64,000 nucleotides of DNA from an uncultured Bacteroidota bacterium (GCA_903824725.1 CAIJXU010000013.1:1-64000), one strand, 5' to 3'; shown: positions 44,702 through 54,458, counted from the first letter of the stretch. Program-made: numbers and translations. The notes: generated from the letters alone by a model not told the origin.

Positions 44702-46642
44702 TTACTTCAATACAATCGCAGATAAGGCAGGTAAATCTAAATGTAGTATTTGCCACTCTTTATTTTCGGGTGCGCTTTTCGCTATGATCTTATCATTGTA
44801 TAAATCACCCACGCCCCAGTAATTGGGTGCGTCACTATTAAAAATTTCAGTCCAAGTTTTTTTCCCATATACATGAATGGGGAATTGATGTCGAGGAACT
44901 GGGGTCGTATTTAAAACCACCAACACTTCTTGTTTATTATCTTTCCCTTTGCGTTTAAATGCCAATACACCTTCATTTCGTTTATTGGTTTCTACCCATT
45001 CAAAGCCAGCAGGATCAAATTGCAATTCATACAGAGCTGGGTTATTTCTATATAAAGCATTTAATTGCTGTACGCAATTTTTCATTCCTTTATGACTTGG
45101 CAATTGTAATAAATCCCATTGTAATTCGGATGTAAAATTCCATTCATTGGTAGCAGCAAATTCATTTCCCATGAATAATAATTTGGCACCGGGATGCAAA
45201 AACATATAAGAATACAACAATCTTAAATTGGCAAATTTTTGCCAGTCGTCCCCTGGCATTTTATAAATCATAGGACTTTTCCCATGCACTACTTCATCAT
45301 GACTTAAAGGCAACATAAAATGTTCGTCATAATAATACATCATTGAAAATGAAAACTGATCCTGTTGTTTTGATCTAAATAAAGGATCCAATTTAAAATA
45401 GTTTATGGTATCATGCATCCAACCCATCATCCATTTCATGCCAAAGCCCAACCCTCCCATAAAAGTAGGTTTACTAATGCCTGGCCAATCCGAAGCCTCC
45501 TCCGCAATGGTCTGAATATCTGGAAAATCTCGGTAAAGGGTTTCGTTTAAATCTTTGATGAATGCAATGGCTTCTATATTGCCATTTCCTCCAAATTCAT
45601 TAGGCTCCCATTGCCCTTCTTCCCTACTGTAATCCAAACGCAACATGGAACTCACTGCATCCACTCTTAATCCATCAATATGAAATTGGTCACACCAAAA
45701 TCGAGCACTGCTGATTAAAAATGATTTTACCTCACCGCGCTTATAATTAAATATATATGAATTCCAATCTGGATGAAATCCTTTACGCATATCTGCATAC
45801 TCATAAGTATTTGCCCCATCAAACATATACAAACCATGTGCATCATATGGAAAATGAGCAGGCACCCAATCTAAGATGACGCCAATATTTTCAGCATGAA
45901 AGGCTTCCACTAATTCAGCAAATTGTTGCGGGTTTCCAAATCGTGAAGTAGGCGCAAAAAAACCAGTTCCTTGATAACCCCAACTTCCATCAAATGGATG
46001 TTCCATGACTGGCATGAACTCCACATGCGTAAAGCCCATGTCTTTCACATAGGGCACCAATAACTCAATCATCTGCAAATAAGTATTATAAGCATCTTGG
46101 TTATTTTTATCAGGGCGCATCCAACTTGCTAAATGCACTTCATAAACGGAATAAGGTTGATCAATTCGATTGGCCGTTTTACGTTTTTCCATCCAGGCAG
46201 CATCCTTCCATTCATAATTAGTTTGCCAAGTGATAGAAGCGGTTAATGGCCTCAATTCACAATAATGCGAGAATGGATCTGCTTTATCCAATTTGACTCC
46301 TTGGTAACCATGGATATGATACTTATACACTTCCCCCTTTGGAATATTAGGAATAAATCCTTCCCAAATACCTGAATTATCTAACCTCACTTTTAAAGGA
46401 TGTGTTTGTAAATTCCAATCATTAAAATTACCCTGTACAAAAACAGCAGTGGCATTGGGCGCCCAAACTGCAAAGTATGTTCCGTTGGTGTCTAAAACTT
46501 GAATCTGCTTATTTCCAAATAGCTGATATAAAGAATAATGAGTGCCATTTTGAAAATTAGCAATATCCTGTTCTGAAAAAAGAGAATAATTCCAAACAGT
46601 TTGTTGCGTATCTACAAAATGAACTTCCTCGTATTTAGACAT
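44702..46642 (-). CDS. glgB: 1,4-alpha-glucan branching enzyme
   Basis: A 646-residue GH13 enzyme that introduces alpha-1,6 branches into glycogen. The N-terminal CBM48 domain (about 45-130) has GTYFAVWAPNATAVFVQGNFNDW. The barrel has VILDWVPAHFPYDAHGL, the nucleophile in DGLRVDAVSSMLRLDY, the acid/base in IAEEASDWPG and the third acid in LPLSHDEVVHGK, all branching-enzyme type. It is the last gene of the glgA-glgC-MFS-amylase-glgB operon and starts two bases after the amylase stop codon. No signal peptide; it should be cytoplasmic. Confidence 0.97.
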   Translation of the reverse strand: MSKYEEVHFVDTQQTVWNYSLFSEQDIANFQNGTHYSLYQLFGNKQIQVLDTNGTYFAVWAPNATAVFVQGNFNDWNLQTHPLKVRLDNSGIWEGFIPNIPKGEVYKYHIHGYQGVKLDKADPFSHYCELRPLTASITWQTNYEWKDAAWMEKRKTANRIDQPYSVYEVHLASWMRPDKNNQDAYNTYLQMIELLVPYVKDMGFTHVEFMPVMEHPFDGSWGYQGTGFFAPTSRFGNPQQFAELVEAFHAENIGVILDWVPAHFPYDAHGLYMFDGANTYEYADMRKGFHPDWNSYIFNYKRGEVKSFLISSARFWCDQFHIDGLRVDAVSSMLRLDYSREEGQWEPNEFGGNGNIEAIAFIKDLNETLYRDFPDIQTIAEEASDWPGISKPTFMGGLGFGMKWMMGWMHDTINYFKLDPLFRSKQQDQFSFSMMYYYDEHFMLPLSHDEVVHGKSPMIYKMPGDDWQKFANLRLLYSYMFLHPGAKLLFMGNEFAATNEWNFTSELQWDLLQLPSHKGMKNCVQQLNALYRNNPALYELQFDPAGFEWVETNKRNEGVLAFKRKGKDNKQEVLVVLNTTPVPRHQFPIHVYGKKTWTEIFNSDAPNYWGVGDLYNDKIIAKSAPENKEWQILHLDLPALSAIVLK

Positions 46643-46644
46643 TC

Positions 46645-48525
46645 TTATTTAGTTAATTCTATCAATTTTAATGTTTGCGCAGGCACCGTACATTTTGTCC
46701 CCGTTTTTTCTCCAGAAACAATATCCATTCCGCCTTTAAATCCTGCAGTGCGCTCGGTATAATTTACAAAATCAATATTTTTATTAGTAGATGAGGTATT
46801 CATAACACACATGATGGTTTGCTTTTGATCATATCTGAAATAAACATATATTCCATCTTCAGGAACATATTGCGTCATTTTACCTGCTGTAATAGAGGAA
46901 GCAGTTTTACGGAAGTTTCCTAATTTTTTGACGTAATGTACCATTTCTTTTTCGTCAGGGGTTAAACCCATTTCGGTAAAAGTATTTTTTTGATCCCCTG
47001 CCCATCCACCAGGAAAATCTAACCTTACTAGTCCATCTGGATTTGAAAATCCTTTCATCAAAACTTCGGTGCCATAATACAACTGAGGAATTCCACGACA
47101 AGTCATTAACCAAGCAATAGCCATTTTTAATTTGGGAATGCTATTTCCAAAAGTGGAAAAACTGCGAGACATATCATGATTGTCTAAGAAGATGACATTA
47201 CGAGTAGGATCTTTATACATGAAATCGTTGGACAAAGTATTGTATAATTTATTAACCCCATCTGTGCCTTCATTTAGTGCCGGCTGAATGCCATTAAAAA
47301 GTGTTTGAAAATCGACAGCACCTTGTAAATTACTTTTAAAGGGGATATTGAAATTATTTTCAACAAAATAAGCTTGATTAGCAACGCCATTGGCCCAACA
47401 TTCACCAAATGAAGTCATCTTAGGATACTCATCAATTAATGCTTGATTACAACGATTCATAAAATTCACATCATTATAGATATATGTATCAATACGCCAT
47501 CCATCAATACCAAATGTTTCAATGGACCATAAAGCATGTTGAATTAAAAATTTTGCAACAAACTCACTTTGATGATTCATATCTGGCATTTGCGGCACAA
47601 ACCATCCCGCTTCCATTCTTTTATTATTAACACTTGCCTTATAAGGATCAAAAAAAGTCTGCTCCTTGTAATTGGTTTGGGTATAGGTGGGCCACTGATG
47701 CACCCAATTAGGATCTGGTGCGTCTTGTACTAAAAAATGATATAAACCCACATGATTATACACCGCATCTTGAATCAACTTCATCCCTCTCTTATGTAAC
47801 GCATCACTCAATTGCAAATAAGCAGCATCCCCTCCGAATCTTTTTTCAATCGTGTAATGATCTGTAAATGCATAACCATGTTCCGTTCTGTTGGGCATAT
47901 CATTTTCGATCACAGGCGTCATCCATAAGGTAGTCGCCCCCATTCCTTGAATATAATCTAAATGATTTTGAACCCCTTGCAAATCGCCACCATGACGATC
48001 ATAAATTGAATCCCTATTTAAGGATTGATCTTTTAAACCTGCGATACGATCATTCGTTGCGTTTCCATTACTAAAACGATCAGGCATTAAAAAATAAATG
48101 AAATCTGATTGATTTACTCCTTGTGCAAATTGTGTTCCCTTTCCCGGACGTCGAGATTGTAATGGCCATTCCAATTTATTGGACACTGCCCCAGTCGTAA
48201 TATCAAAAGCAATGATTCCTGGCTTGGCTGTGTTGGCAATTTCAATATCTACCGCTACATAATGTGAATTACTAAAATTATGTACTTTATTAATTTTAAC
48301 ACCGGGGTAATTTAATTTTATGGTAGCGTTGGACAAGTTGACACTCGTACTTCGTAATAATACTTGCACTTTATTCCACTTCATTTGTACAAACCAACTA
48401 CTTGGATAAGCTTTAATATTAGGCTCAGTGTTATTATTTGACTTTGCATTACTTGAAAAAGAAGATAAAATCAATATCAATGTAAATGCAGTAATCAATT
48501 TGCTAATTCTAAATATATTTTTCAT
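46645..48525 (-). CDS. Exported GH13 alpha-amylase / neopullulanase (SusA-like)
   Basis: A 626-residue exported glycosidase for alpha-glucans. MKNIFRISKLITAFTLILIL begins a signal peptide ending near SSNAKS, which supports the start at 48525 over the longer frame to 48582. An N-terminal Ig-like domain (about 30-125) of the cyclomaltodextrinase type precedes the barrel. Catalytic segments are DGWRIDTYIYND (nucleophile), TSFGECWANG (acid/base) and FLDNHDMSR. The pattern fits SusA-type neopullulanases that cut maltodextrins or pullulan in the periplasm. It sits in the glycogen operon directly after the MFS gene (16 bases), so its products are probably imported by that transporter. Confidence 0.9.
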   Translation of the reverse strand: MKNIFRISKLITAFTLILILSSFSSNAKSNNNTEPNIKAYPSSWFVQMKWNKVQVLLRSTSVNLSNATIKLNYPGVKINKVHNFSNSHYVAVDIEIANTAKPGIIAFDITTGAVSNKLEWPLQSRRPGKGTQFAQGVNQSDFIYFLMPDRFSNGNATNDRIAGLKDQSLNRDSIYDRHGGDLQGVQNHLDYIQGMGATTLWMTPVIENDMPNRTEHGYAFTDHYTIEKRFGGDAAYLQLSDALHKRGMKLIQDAVYNHVGLYHFLVQDAPDPNWVHQWPTYTQTNYKEQTFFDPYKASVNNKRMEAGWFVPQMPDMNHQSEFVAKFLIQHALWSIETFGIDGWRIDTYIYNDVNFMNRCNQALIDEYPKMTSFGECWANGVANQAYFVENNFNIPFKSNLQGAVDFQTLFNGIQPALNEGTDGVNKLYNTLSNDFMYKDPTRNVIFLDNHDMSRSFSTFGNSIPKLKMAIAWLMTCRGIPQLYYGTEVLMKGFSNPDGLVRLDFPGGWAGDQKNTFTEMGLTPDEKEMVHYVKKLGNFRKTASSITAGKMTQYVPEDGIYVYFRYDQKQTIMCVMNTSSTNKNIDFVNYTERTAGFKGGMDIVSGEKTGTKCTVPAQTLKLIELTK

Positions 48526-48541
48526 TTTTTCTTTTTTATAA

Positions 48542-49894
48542 TTATTTTCTATCTGATCCACCGTCATAAACAAATAACACACTTATTGCAGCGCAGATTA
48601 ATAAAAATCCAGCCAATACAATAGCATATATAGATTGCCCATTATAAATATGTTTTACAATAAACCCACCGCATATCCCATTAACAATTTGTGGTAACGT
48701 AATAAAGAAATTAAAAATCCCCATATAGATTCCTAATTTACCTGCAGGAATTGACCCTGATAAAATAACATAAGGCATCGCTAAAATACTTGCCCAAGCC
48801 AATCCTACTCCAATCATAGAATAAGTTAACATGGCGGGATCCTTAATAAAATAAATAGATAACAATCCAATCCCACCTGCTAATAATGAAAAAGCATGTG
48901 TCCCTTTACGACCCAAAAACCTTGCAATCAAAGGCAAACAAAGCGCATACCCTGCTGCAACTAAATTGTAAACTCCAAATGCCGAACTCACTACATTGCC
49001 TGCTGTGTTATATTCAACCGACTTTGAATAATCTCCTGTCAATCCATATACATGTGTCGCCACTGCATCTGTTGTAAATACCCACATACTAAATAAGGCA
49101 AACCAAGAAAAAAATTGCACCAAGCCTAATTGCTTCATGGTGCGGGGCATATTTTTAAAATCTTTAAAAATATCCAACAAACTACTTTTTTGTTTTACTT
49201 CAGTATCCGATTGGCCATGGTATTGCGCATATTGCTCAGGAGGATATTCTTTTGAAAAAAATACCGTCACTAAAATGGCAGCCATAAAAACTACAGCCCC
49301 TATATAAAATGAATAACGAATATTATCTGCTACTCCAGTTGGTCCTGCTTCCTGTGAAAATCCCATTTTCGCTAACATAGATGGCAATGCTGATCCCACC
49401 ACTGCACCTATTCCAATTAAAAAAGTTTGTATTGCAAAACCACTTGTTCTTTGACTCTCTGGTAAATTATCTGCCACCAATGCTCTGAATGGTTCCATTG
49501 ATACATTAAAAGATGCATCCATGATCATTACCATACCTGCACCCATCCATAAAGTAGGTAACACCGAAGTAAGCATTCCTGAATTGGGTAAAACTACCAA
49601 TGCAATGGAAGATAAAATAGCCCCTATTAAAAAATAAGGTTTTCTTCTTCCCCACTTATTCCAGGTGCGATCACTATAATGTCCTATAATAGGTTGAATA
49701 ATCATTCCAACTAAAGGAGCAACAATCCAAAACATAGGTAATTGATCTACATCTGCACCAAATGATCTTAAGATGCGCGAAGTGTTTCCATTTTGTAATG
49801 CAAAACCAAATTGGATTCCTAAAAATCCAAAACTCATTAAAATGATTTGCATCACCGACATCTTTGGCTTTGCCAATAAATTAGCTTGAGGCAT
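48542..49894 (-). CDS. MFS sugar transporter, SLC45/GPH-like (maltose/sucrose type)
   Basis: A 450-residue permease with about twelve membrane helices. The loop motif GHYSDRTWNKWGRRKPYFLIG-type sequence, with SDR...GRR, and the early QFGFALQNGNTSRILRSFG match the SLC45-like/GPH branch that carries maltose or sucrose with protons. Its place between glgC and the exported amylase suggests import of maltose or short maltodextrins. An internal promoter with an operator-like palindrome lies in the 71-base gap behind glgC (49909-49955), so it can be transcribed separately with the amylase and glgB. Substrate is inferred from context. Confidence 0.87.
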   Translation of the reverse strand: MPQANLLAKPKMSVMQIILMSFGFLGIQFGFALQNGNTSRILRSFGADVDQLPMFWIVAPLVGMIIQPIIGHYSDRTWNKWGRRKPYFLIGAILSSIALVVLPNSGMLTSVLPTLWMGAGMVMIMDASFNVSMEPFRALVADNLPESQRTSGFAIQTFLIGIGAVVGSALPSMLAKMGFSQEAGPTGVADNIRYSFYIGAVVFMAAILVTVFFSKEYPPEQYAQYHGQSDTEVKQKSSLLDIFKDFKNMPRTMKQLGLVQFFSWFALFSMWVFTTDAVATHVYGLTGDYSKSVEYNTAGNVVSSAFGVYNLVAAGYALCLPLIARFLGRKGTHAFSLLAGGIGLLSIYFIKDPAMLTYSMIGVGLAWASILAMPYVILSGSIPAGKLGIYMGIFNFFITLPQIVNGICGGFIVKHIYNGQSIYAIVLAGFLLICAAISVLFVYDGGSDRK

Positions 49895-49908
49895 ATAGAA
49901 TCGTTTAA

Positions 49909-49955
49909 AGTGTAAAATTTACACTACAAAATACAATAAAATTATGATAGACAAA
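49909..49955 (-). promoter_or_regulatory. Internal promoter and operator-like palindrome before the MFS gene
   Basis: On the minus strand TTTG (49955-49952), 18 bases and TATTTTG (49933-49927) form a near-consensus promoter (one base shorter in the -7 box). Directly behind it, at 49909-49925, the plus-strand sequence AGTGTAAAATTTACACT is a perfect palindrome with 8-bp arms and one central base, placed over the expected start point. TAAACGATT (49907-49899) follows and ends four bases before the ATG. Confidence 0.6.
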
Positions 49956-49965
49956 CCCCTTTTAC

Positions 49966-51249
49966 TTAAATAATAAAGCCATTGGGGATAACAGCTCCTT
50001 TTTTCACAACCACAATTCCATCTTTAATGGTGTACAATGGATGATCTATTTTTTCAAGATGCGTGCCCCCTTTAATTTGTACATCATTGCCAATAGAGCA
50101 GTTTTTATCTATGATGGCATCTTCAATGACGCATCGCTCTCCTATTCCTACAATGGGCTGGCCATTTTCATTTTTTTGATTGATTTGATCCATGGTTTCA
50201 TAATAATCACATCCCATGATATACGTATTCTTAATGACGGTATCCTTGCCAATCCTAGATCGAATCCCGATGACAGATTTGGTGATAGAAGCTGCATGTA
50301 TAATAGAACCTTCCGCAACAATCGCATGCTTAATAATAGTGCCACTAATTTTTGCAGGTGGCAACATTCTTGATCTGGTATAAACAGTTTGCGTACTATC
50401 AAATAAATTAAATTGCGGCATTTCATCTGTTAATGAAATATTGGCCTCAAAAAAGGAATATATATTTCCAATATCTGTCCAATACCCTTCGTATTGATAG
50501 CTTAATACTTTATAATTTGAGATGGAATCAGGAATAATTTCCTTTCCAAAATCAGTTGCGGTAGGATGCACTTCATTTAAAAATTCGTACAATATTTCTT
50601 TATTAAAAATATAAATACCCATGGATGCTAAATAATTTCGGCCCTGCGATTGCATTACAGTACCTGTATCACTCACCCAATCTTGCAATATTTCTTTTTT
50701 TGGTTTTTCAACAAAGGAAGTAATCACTTGATCTGCGTTGGATTTTAAAATGCCAAACTCTGGGGCTTCTCGATCTGTAACAGGAATAGTGGCAATGGTT
50801 AAAGCAGCGCCACTTTTTTTATGCGCTTCAATCATATCACTAAAATCCATTTGATACAATTGATCCCCACTTAAAATTAAAACATATTCAAAATCCATTT
50901 TTGCCAAATGCCTTAAGGATTGTCTTACTGCATCAGCGGTTCCTTGAAACCAACCTGGATTATCTGGTGTTTGTTCAGCAGCTAAAATATCAACGAAGCC
51001 CGAACTAAAAGCACTAAAATGGTATGTGTTTTTTATATGTTGATTTAAAGAAGCCGAATTAAATTGAGTCAACACAAAAATGCGATTCAAATTACTATTA
51101 ATACAATTACTAATGGGAATATCCACTAATCGGTATTTACCTGCAATAGGTACGGCAGGTTTTGATCTACTTGCAGTAAGTGGGTATAATCTGGATCCTG
51201 CACCTCCACCTAAAATAATGGAGACAGTTTGTTTTGCAAATACTGCCAT
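49966..51249 (-). CDS. glgC: Glucose-1-phosphate adenylyltransferase
   Basis: A 427-residue enzyme making ADP-glucose for glycogen synthesis, the usual control point of the pathway. The N-terminal nucleotidyltransferase domain has LGGGAGSRLYPLTASRSKPAVP, GTADAVRQSLRHL and LSGDQLYQMDF. The C-terminal left-handed beta-helix (about 300-427) has hexapeptide-type repeats, e.g. IIKHAIVAEGSIIHAASITKS. It lies 33 bases after glgA and before the transporter gene. Allosteric effectors cannot be told from the sequence. Confidence 0.97.
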   Translation of the reverse strand: MAVFAKQTVSIILGGGAGSRLYPLTASRSKPAVPIAGKYRLVDIPISNCINSNLNRIFVLTQFNSASLNQHIKNTYHFSAFSSGFVDILAAEQTPDNPGWFQGTADAVRQSLRHLAKMDFEYVLILSGDQLYQMDFSDMIEAHKKSGAALTIATIPVTDREAPEFGILKSNADQVITSFVEKPKKEILQDWVSDTGTVMQSQGRNYLASMGIYIFNKEILYEFLNEVHPTATDFGKEIIPDSISNYKVLSYQYEGYWTDIGNIYSFFEANISLTDEMPQFNLFDSTQTVYTRSRMLPPAKISGTIIKHAIVAEGSIIHAASITKSVIGIRSRIGKDTVIKNTYIMGCDYYETMDQINQKNENGQPIVGIGERCVIEDAIIDKNCSIGNDVQIKGGTHLEKIDHPLYTIKDGIVVVKKGAVIPNGFII

Positions 51250-51282
51250 GATGATTTAATTTATTATGAATAAACAATTTTG

Positions 51283-52695
51283 CTATAATGATTCATACAC
51301 TTTTTTATATTCATGCACTACCGATTCCCAACTATGATCAATCGACATACATTGTTGTATCAATTTAGTCATTTTATCTTTATCCTCATACAATTCAATG
51401 GCCCTTTGAACCGAATACACAATGTCTTGTTCATCCGCATTTAAAAATTTGATTCCAAACCCATTAGGATCACCCATGTCAATTACTGTATCATGCAAGC
51501 CCCCTGTATCTCTTACCATCGGAATAGTCCCATAGCGCAAGGCATACATTTGATTGAGGCCGCAGGGCTCTACCCTGCTGGGCATTAATAAAAAATCGGC
51601 ACCTGCATATGCCTCATGTCCAATTTTTTCATCATAGCCCATCCAACAATTATAATTTCCAGGAAATAATTGTGTCAAATAATTCAGTGCAGATTCTATT
51701 GCTGTATCTCCGGCTCCAATAACGAAAAAATTAGCACCCCCTTTTGTTTTATCTAATGCATGTTGAATGGCGCCAGGTAAAACATCTGCTGCTTTTTCAC
51801 CCACCAATCTGCCAATAAAAACAATCAATGGCTTGGTACGATCTAAATGATACTTAGCACAAATTGCATCTTTATTTTTTTGCTTTCCTACCATAAAACT
51901 ATCCTTATCATAATGAAATTGAACCATAGGATCGCTAGCAGGATTCCAAATTTCGTTGTCTATTCCATTTAATATTCCCTGACATTTTGCTTGTTCATTT
52001 TCAAATAAAGATTCCAACCCATTGGATTGGTATTTTAATTGACGCATATAGGTTTCACTTACCGTGGTTACTTTATCAGCACATTTAATGCCCGTTGCTA
52101 ATGAATTTATTTGGTGATTCCATTCCAACAATCCTTGTTTCCAAGAATCCCACTTAGGTAAGACATTACTTTTACTCCAATTCATCACCCCATGATACTG
52201 CGCATTATGTATAGTGATTAGTGTTTTAATCCCTTTTAATTTTTCATAATCATAACAGTACCTCATCATAAAAGCAATAAGTCCCGCTTGATGATCATGA
52301 CAGTGTATGATATCGGGTAATTTTTCCCAATGTGACAACCAATTGACAACTGCTATTTGAAATCCAAGAAATCGATCGGCATCATCATCGTATCCATAAA
52401 TTTGAGGTCGGTCTAATAATCCATGGATGTCTACTAAATATAAAGAGTAGCCTAATTTACCAGTTCTTTCCTTTATGATGGTATATTCAAAAAACCAATC
52501 CCCAAGATTCGTTTTCCCTTTAAATTGGGTATCCCATTCGTTATTTTTTAAAAAAGGAGTGGCATACATAGGCATGACCACCATTGCTTCATCGCCTAAT
52601 TTTTTTTGATATTTAGGTAGTGCTCCCACTACATCCCCTAATCCTCCTGCTTTCGCCATTGGATAACATTCCGCACTGACATGAACTACTACCAT
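51283..52695 (-). CDS. glgA: Glycogen synthase (ADP-glucose, GT5)
   Basis: A 470-residue GT5 transferase that elongates glycogen from ADP-glucose. The N-terminal AKAGGLGDVVGALPK loop binds ADP-glucose. GILNGIDNEIWNP, FIGRLVGEKAADVLPG and the catalytic PSRVEPCGLNQMYALRYGTIPMV region are all present. It is the first gene of the five-gene glycogen/starch operon and has a promoter at 52716-52745 in the region shared with the divergent fucP-type gene. Bacteroidota typically place glgA with glgB and glgC in this way. Confidence 0.96.
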   Translation of the reverse strand: MVVVHVSAECYPMAKAGGLGDVVGALPKYQKKLGDEAMVVMPMYATPFLKNNEWDTQFKGKTNLGDWFFEYTIIKERTGKLGYSLYLVDIHGLLDRPQIYGYDDDADRFLGFQIAVVNWLSHWEKLPDIIHCHDHQAGLIAFMMRYCYDYEKLKGIKTLITIHNAQYHGVMNWSKSNVLPKWDSWKQGLLEWNHQINSLATGIKCADKVTTVSETYMRQLKYQSNGLESLFENEQAKCQGILNGIDNEIWNPASDPMVQFHYDKDSFMVGKQKNKDAICAKYHLDRTKPLIVFIGRLVGEKAADVLPGAIQHALDKTKGGANFFVIGAGDTAIESALNYLTQLFPGNYNCWMGYDEKIGHEAYAGADFLLMPSRVEPCGLNQMYALRYGTIPMVRDTGGLHDTVIDMGDPNGFGIKFLNADEQDIVYSVQRAIELYEDKDKMTKLIQQCMSIDHSWESVVHEYKKVYESL

Positions 52696-52715
52696 TTCAT
52701 TACTTCATTTGATTT

Positions 52716-52745
52716 TAAATTTACTAAAAAGTCATTGAAAGTCAA
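52716..52745 (-). promoter_or_regulatory. Probable promoter of the glgA operon
   Basis: On the minus strand TTG (52745-52743), 19 bases, then TAAATTTA (52723-52716) match the Bacteroidota pattern with one mismatch in the -7 box. The glgA ATG is 20 bases downstream. Confidence 0.5.
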
Positions 52746-52801
52746 TAAAATATTTAAGGATTCATTTACCCTAAAATGTACATTCAATTATTATTTTAAG
52801 T

Positions 52802-52832
52802 ATTTTACACAATCGAAAAACGATAAACGATT
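52802..52832 (+). promoter_or_regulatory. Shared sugar-gene motifs before the FucP-type permease
   Basis: ATTTTACAC (52802-52810) and TAAACGATT (52824-52832) stand in the same order and orientation toward the gene as identical motifs before the MFS gene (49918-49910 and 49907-49899). Close variants occur before malQ. An AATCG...CGATT inverted repeat (52811-52815 and 52828-52832) surrounds the stretch, which suggests an operator. Confidence 0.5.
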
Positions 52833-52847
52833 AAACTAACGAATGTT

Positions 52848-54458
52848 ATGAGCCAAACCAAACAAACAACCAACACAGGCGCTTTAAGTACATTAGTGCT
52901 TGTTTTCTTCTTTTGGGGATTTATTGCAGCCTCCAATAGTATTTTCATCCCTTTTTGCAAAACCCATTTTAACCTAAGTCAATTTGAATCACAATTGATT
53001 GGTTCGGCATTTTATGGTGCCTATTTTATTGGGTCCTTGATTTTATTTTTATGTTCCAATCTAATTGGATATGATATTTTAAATAAGATTGGCTATAAAA
53101 AAGGAATTATTTATGGCTTATGGATTTCGGTGGTGGGTGCATTATTAATTATACCAGCAGCGAATGCCAATTCCTTCCCAGCCATTTTAGCCGCCTTTTT
53201 TGTAGTAGCACTTGGCTTTTCATTACAACAAACAGCAGCGCAACCTTTTGCTATTTTATTAGGCGACCCTGCTACTGGCTCACACCGTTTAAATTTAGGG
53301 GGTAGCTTAAACAGTATTGGTACCACCATTGGGCCATTAATTGTTAGCTTTTTCCTATTTGGTAGCCCTGACAGCAAAAACAGTGTTGTTACTGTGACTA
53401 ATATTAATTTATTATACATTATTGTTGCTAGCGTATTTGCTGCTGTGGCAATATTTTTTAGTTTGTCTAAAAAATTACCTGACGGCAAAAATGATGAGAA
53501 ATTTGAATCTGCTAACAAAGCAGCAGGATCTCTTTTAGTGATGACATTATTGATTGGTGCGATTATAGTAGTAGGCCAAATGACAGATGTTCCTAAATTA
53601 AACTTGCTCATCATGACTTTACTTTCAGTAGTAGTTGTCTTATTTTATTCTAATAACAGCGCCATCAAAAATGATGCTGGTTGGGGTGCGATGAAATACC
53701 AACAATTGATTTATGGTATGATCGCCATCTTTATTTATGTAGGTGTGGAAGTGACCATTGACAATAATTTTGGTGCATTATTAAAAACGCCTGGATATAT
53801 TACTGAATTAGGATTAGATGAAAGTCAAATTTCAAAATATATTTCTTTGTATTGGGGTAGTTTAATGATTGGTCGTTGGACAGGTGCTGTAAGTGTATTT
53901 AACTTAAAAGGCACCATGAAAAAATTAATGATGATTGTAGTTCCATTTATTGCTTTCGCTGTGGTTTTAGGTGTAAGTAAAGTATACGGTAATGATACAT
54001 CTGATCTTTACGGATACGCCATCTGGATTGCGATTGCAGTTGCTACCTTCTTTTATGGTCAAGAAAAACCAGTTAAAACATTATTCGCGGTTTCTATTTT
54101 TGCAACTATTGCAATGCTTATTGGTGTATTTACCTCAGGCATTACTTCAGTATATGCATTTATGGCGGGCGGTTTAGCTTGCTCAGTTATGTGGCCTTGT
54201 ATTTTCTCATTAGGCGTAGGTGGATTAGGAAAATACACAAGTCAAGGTTCTGCCTTTTTAATCATGATGATTTTAGGTGGTGCTATCATACCTCCATTAC
54301 AAGGTGTACTAGGAGATAATGTAAGTGTTGGAATGCACCAATCTTATATTTTAGCAGCAGTATGTTTTGGTATTCTTGCCTTACTTGCTTTAAAATTAAA
54401 GAGTGTATTAAAAAAACAAGGACTTGATTTTGATGCGCAAGTAAGTGGTGGACATTAA
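52848..54458 (+). CDS. Sugar:H+ symporter, FucP-type (fucose/glucose/galactose permease family)
   Basis: A 536-residue MFS permease of the FHS family. The N-terminal FFFWGFIAASNSIFIPFCKTHFNL and the early FYGAYFIGSLILFL are typical of FucP-like proteins. A GGSLNSIGTTIGPLIVSFFLFG region and GVEVTIDNNFGALL further on match the glucose/galactose branch. It is about 100 residues longer than FucP, with extra hydrophobic segments in the middle (220-270) and later (385-420). A ROK glucokinase follows 25 bases after the stop, which suggests glucose as main substrate. It is divergent from glgA. Confidence 0.88.
   Translation: MSQTKQTTNTGALSTLVLVFFFWGFIAASNSIFIPFCKTHFNLSQFESQLIGSAFYGAYFIGSLILFLCSNLIGYDILNKIGYKKGIIYGLWISVVGALLIIPAANANSFPAILAAFFVVALGFSLQQTAAQPFAILLGDPATGSHRLNLGGSLNSIGTTIGPLIVSFFLFGSPDSKNSVVTVTNINLLYIIVASVFAAVAIFFSLSKKLPDGKNDEKFESANKAAGSLLVMTLLIGAIIVVGQMTDVPKLNLLIMTLLSVVVVLFYSNNSAIKNDAGWGAMKYQQLIYGMIAIFIYVGVEVTIDNNFGALLKTPGYITELGLDESQISKYISLYWGSLMIGRWTGAVSVFNLKGTMKKLMMIVVPFIAFAVVLGVSKVYGNDTSDLYGYAIWIAIAVATFFYGQEKPVKTLFAVSIFATIAMLIGVFTSGITSVYAFMAGGLACSVMWPCIFSLGVGGLGKYTSQGSAFLIMMILGGAIIPPLQGVLGDNVSVGMHQSYILAAVCFGILALLALKLKSVLKKQGLDFDAQVSGGH

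Noticed and set aside
48526..48582. Longer start of the exported amylase
   Set aside because: The extension would put hydrophilic residues before the signal peptide and overlaps the MFS gene end; ATG 48525 gives a normal signal peptide.
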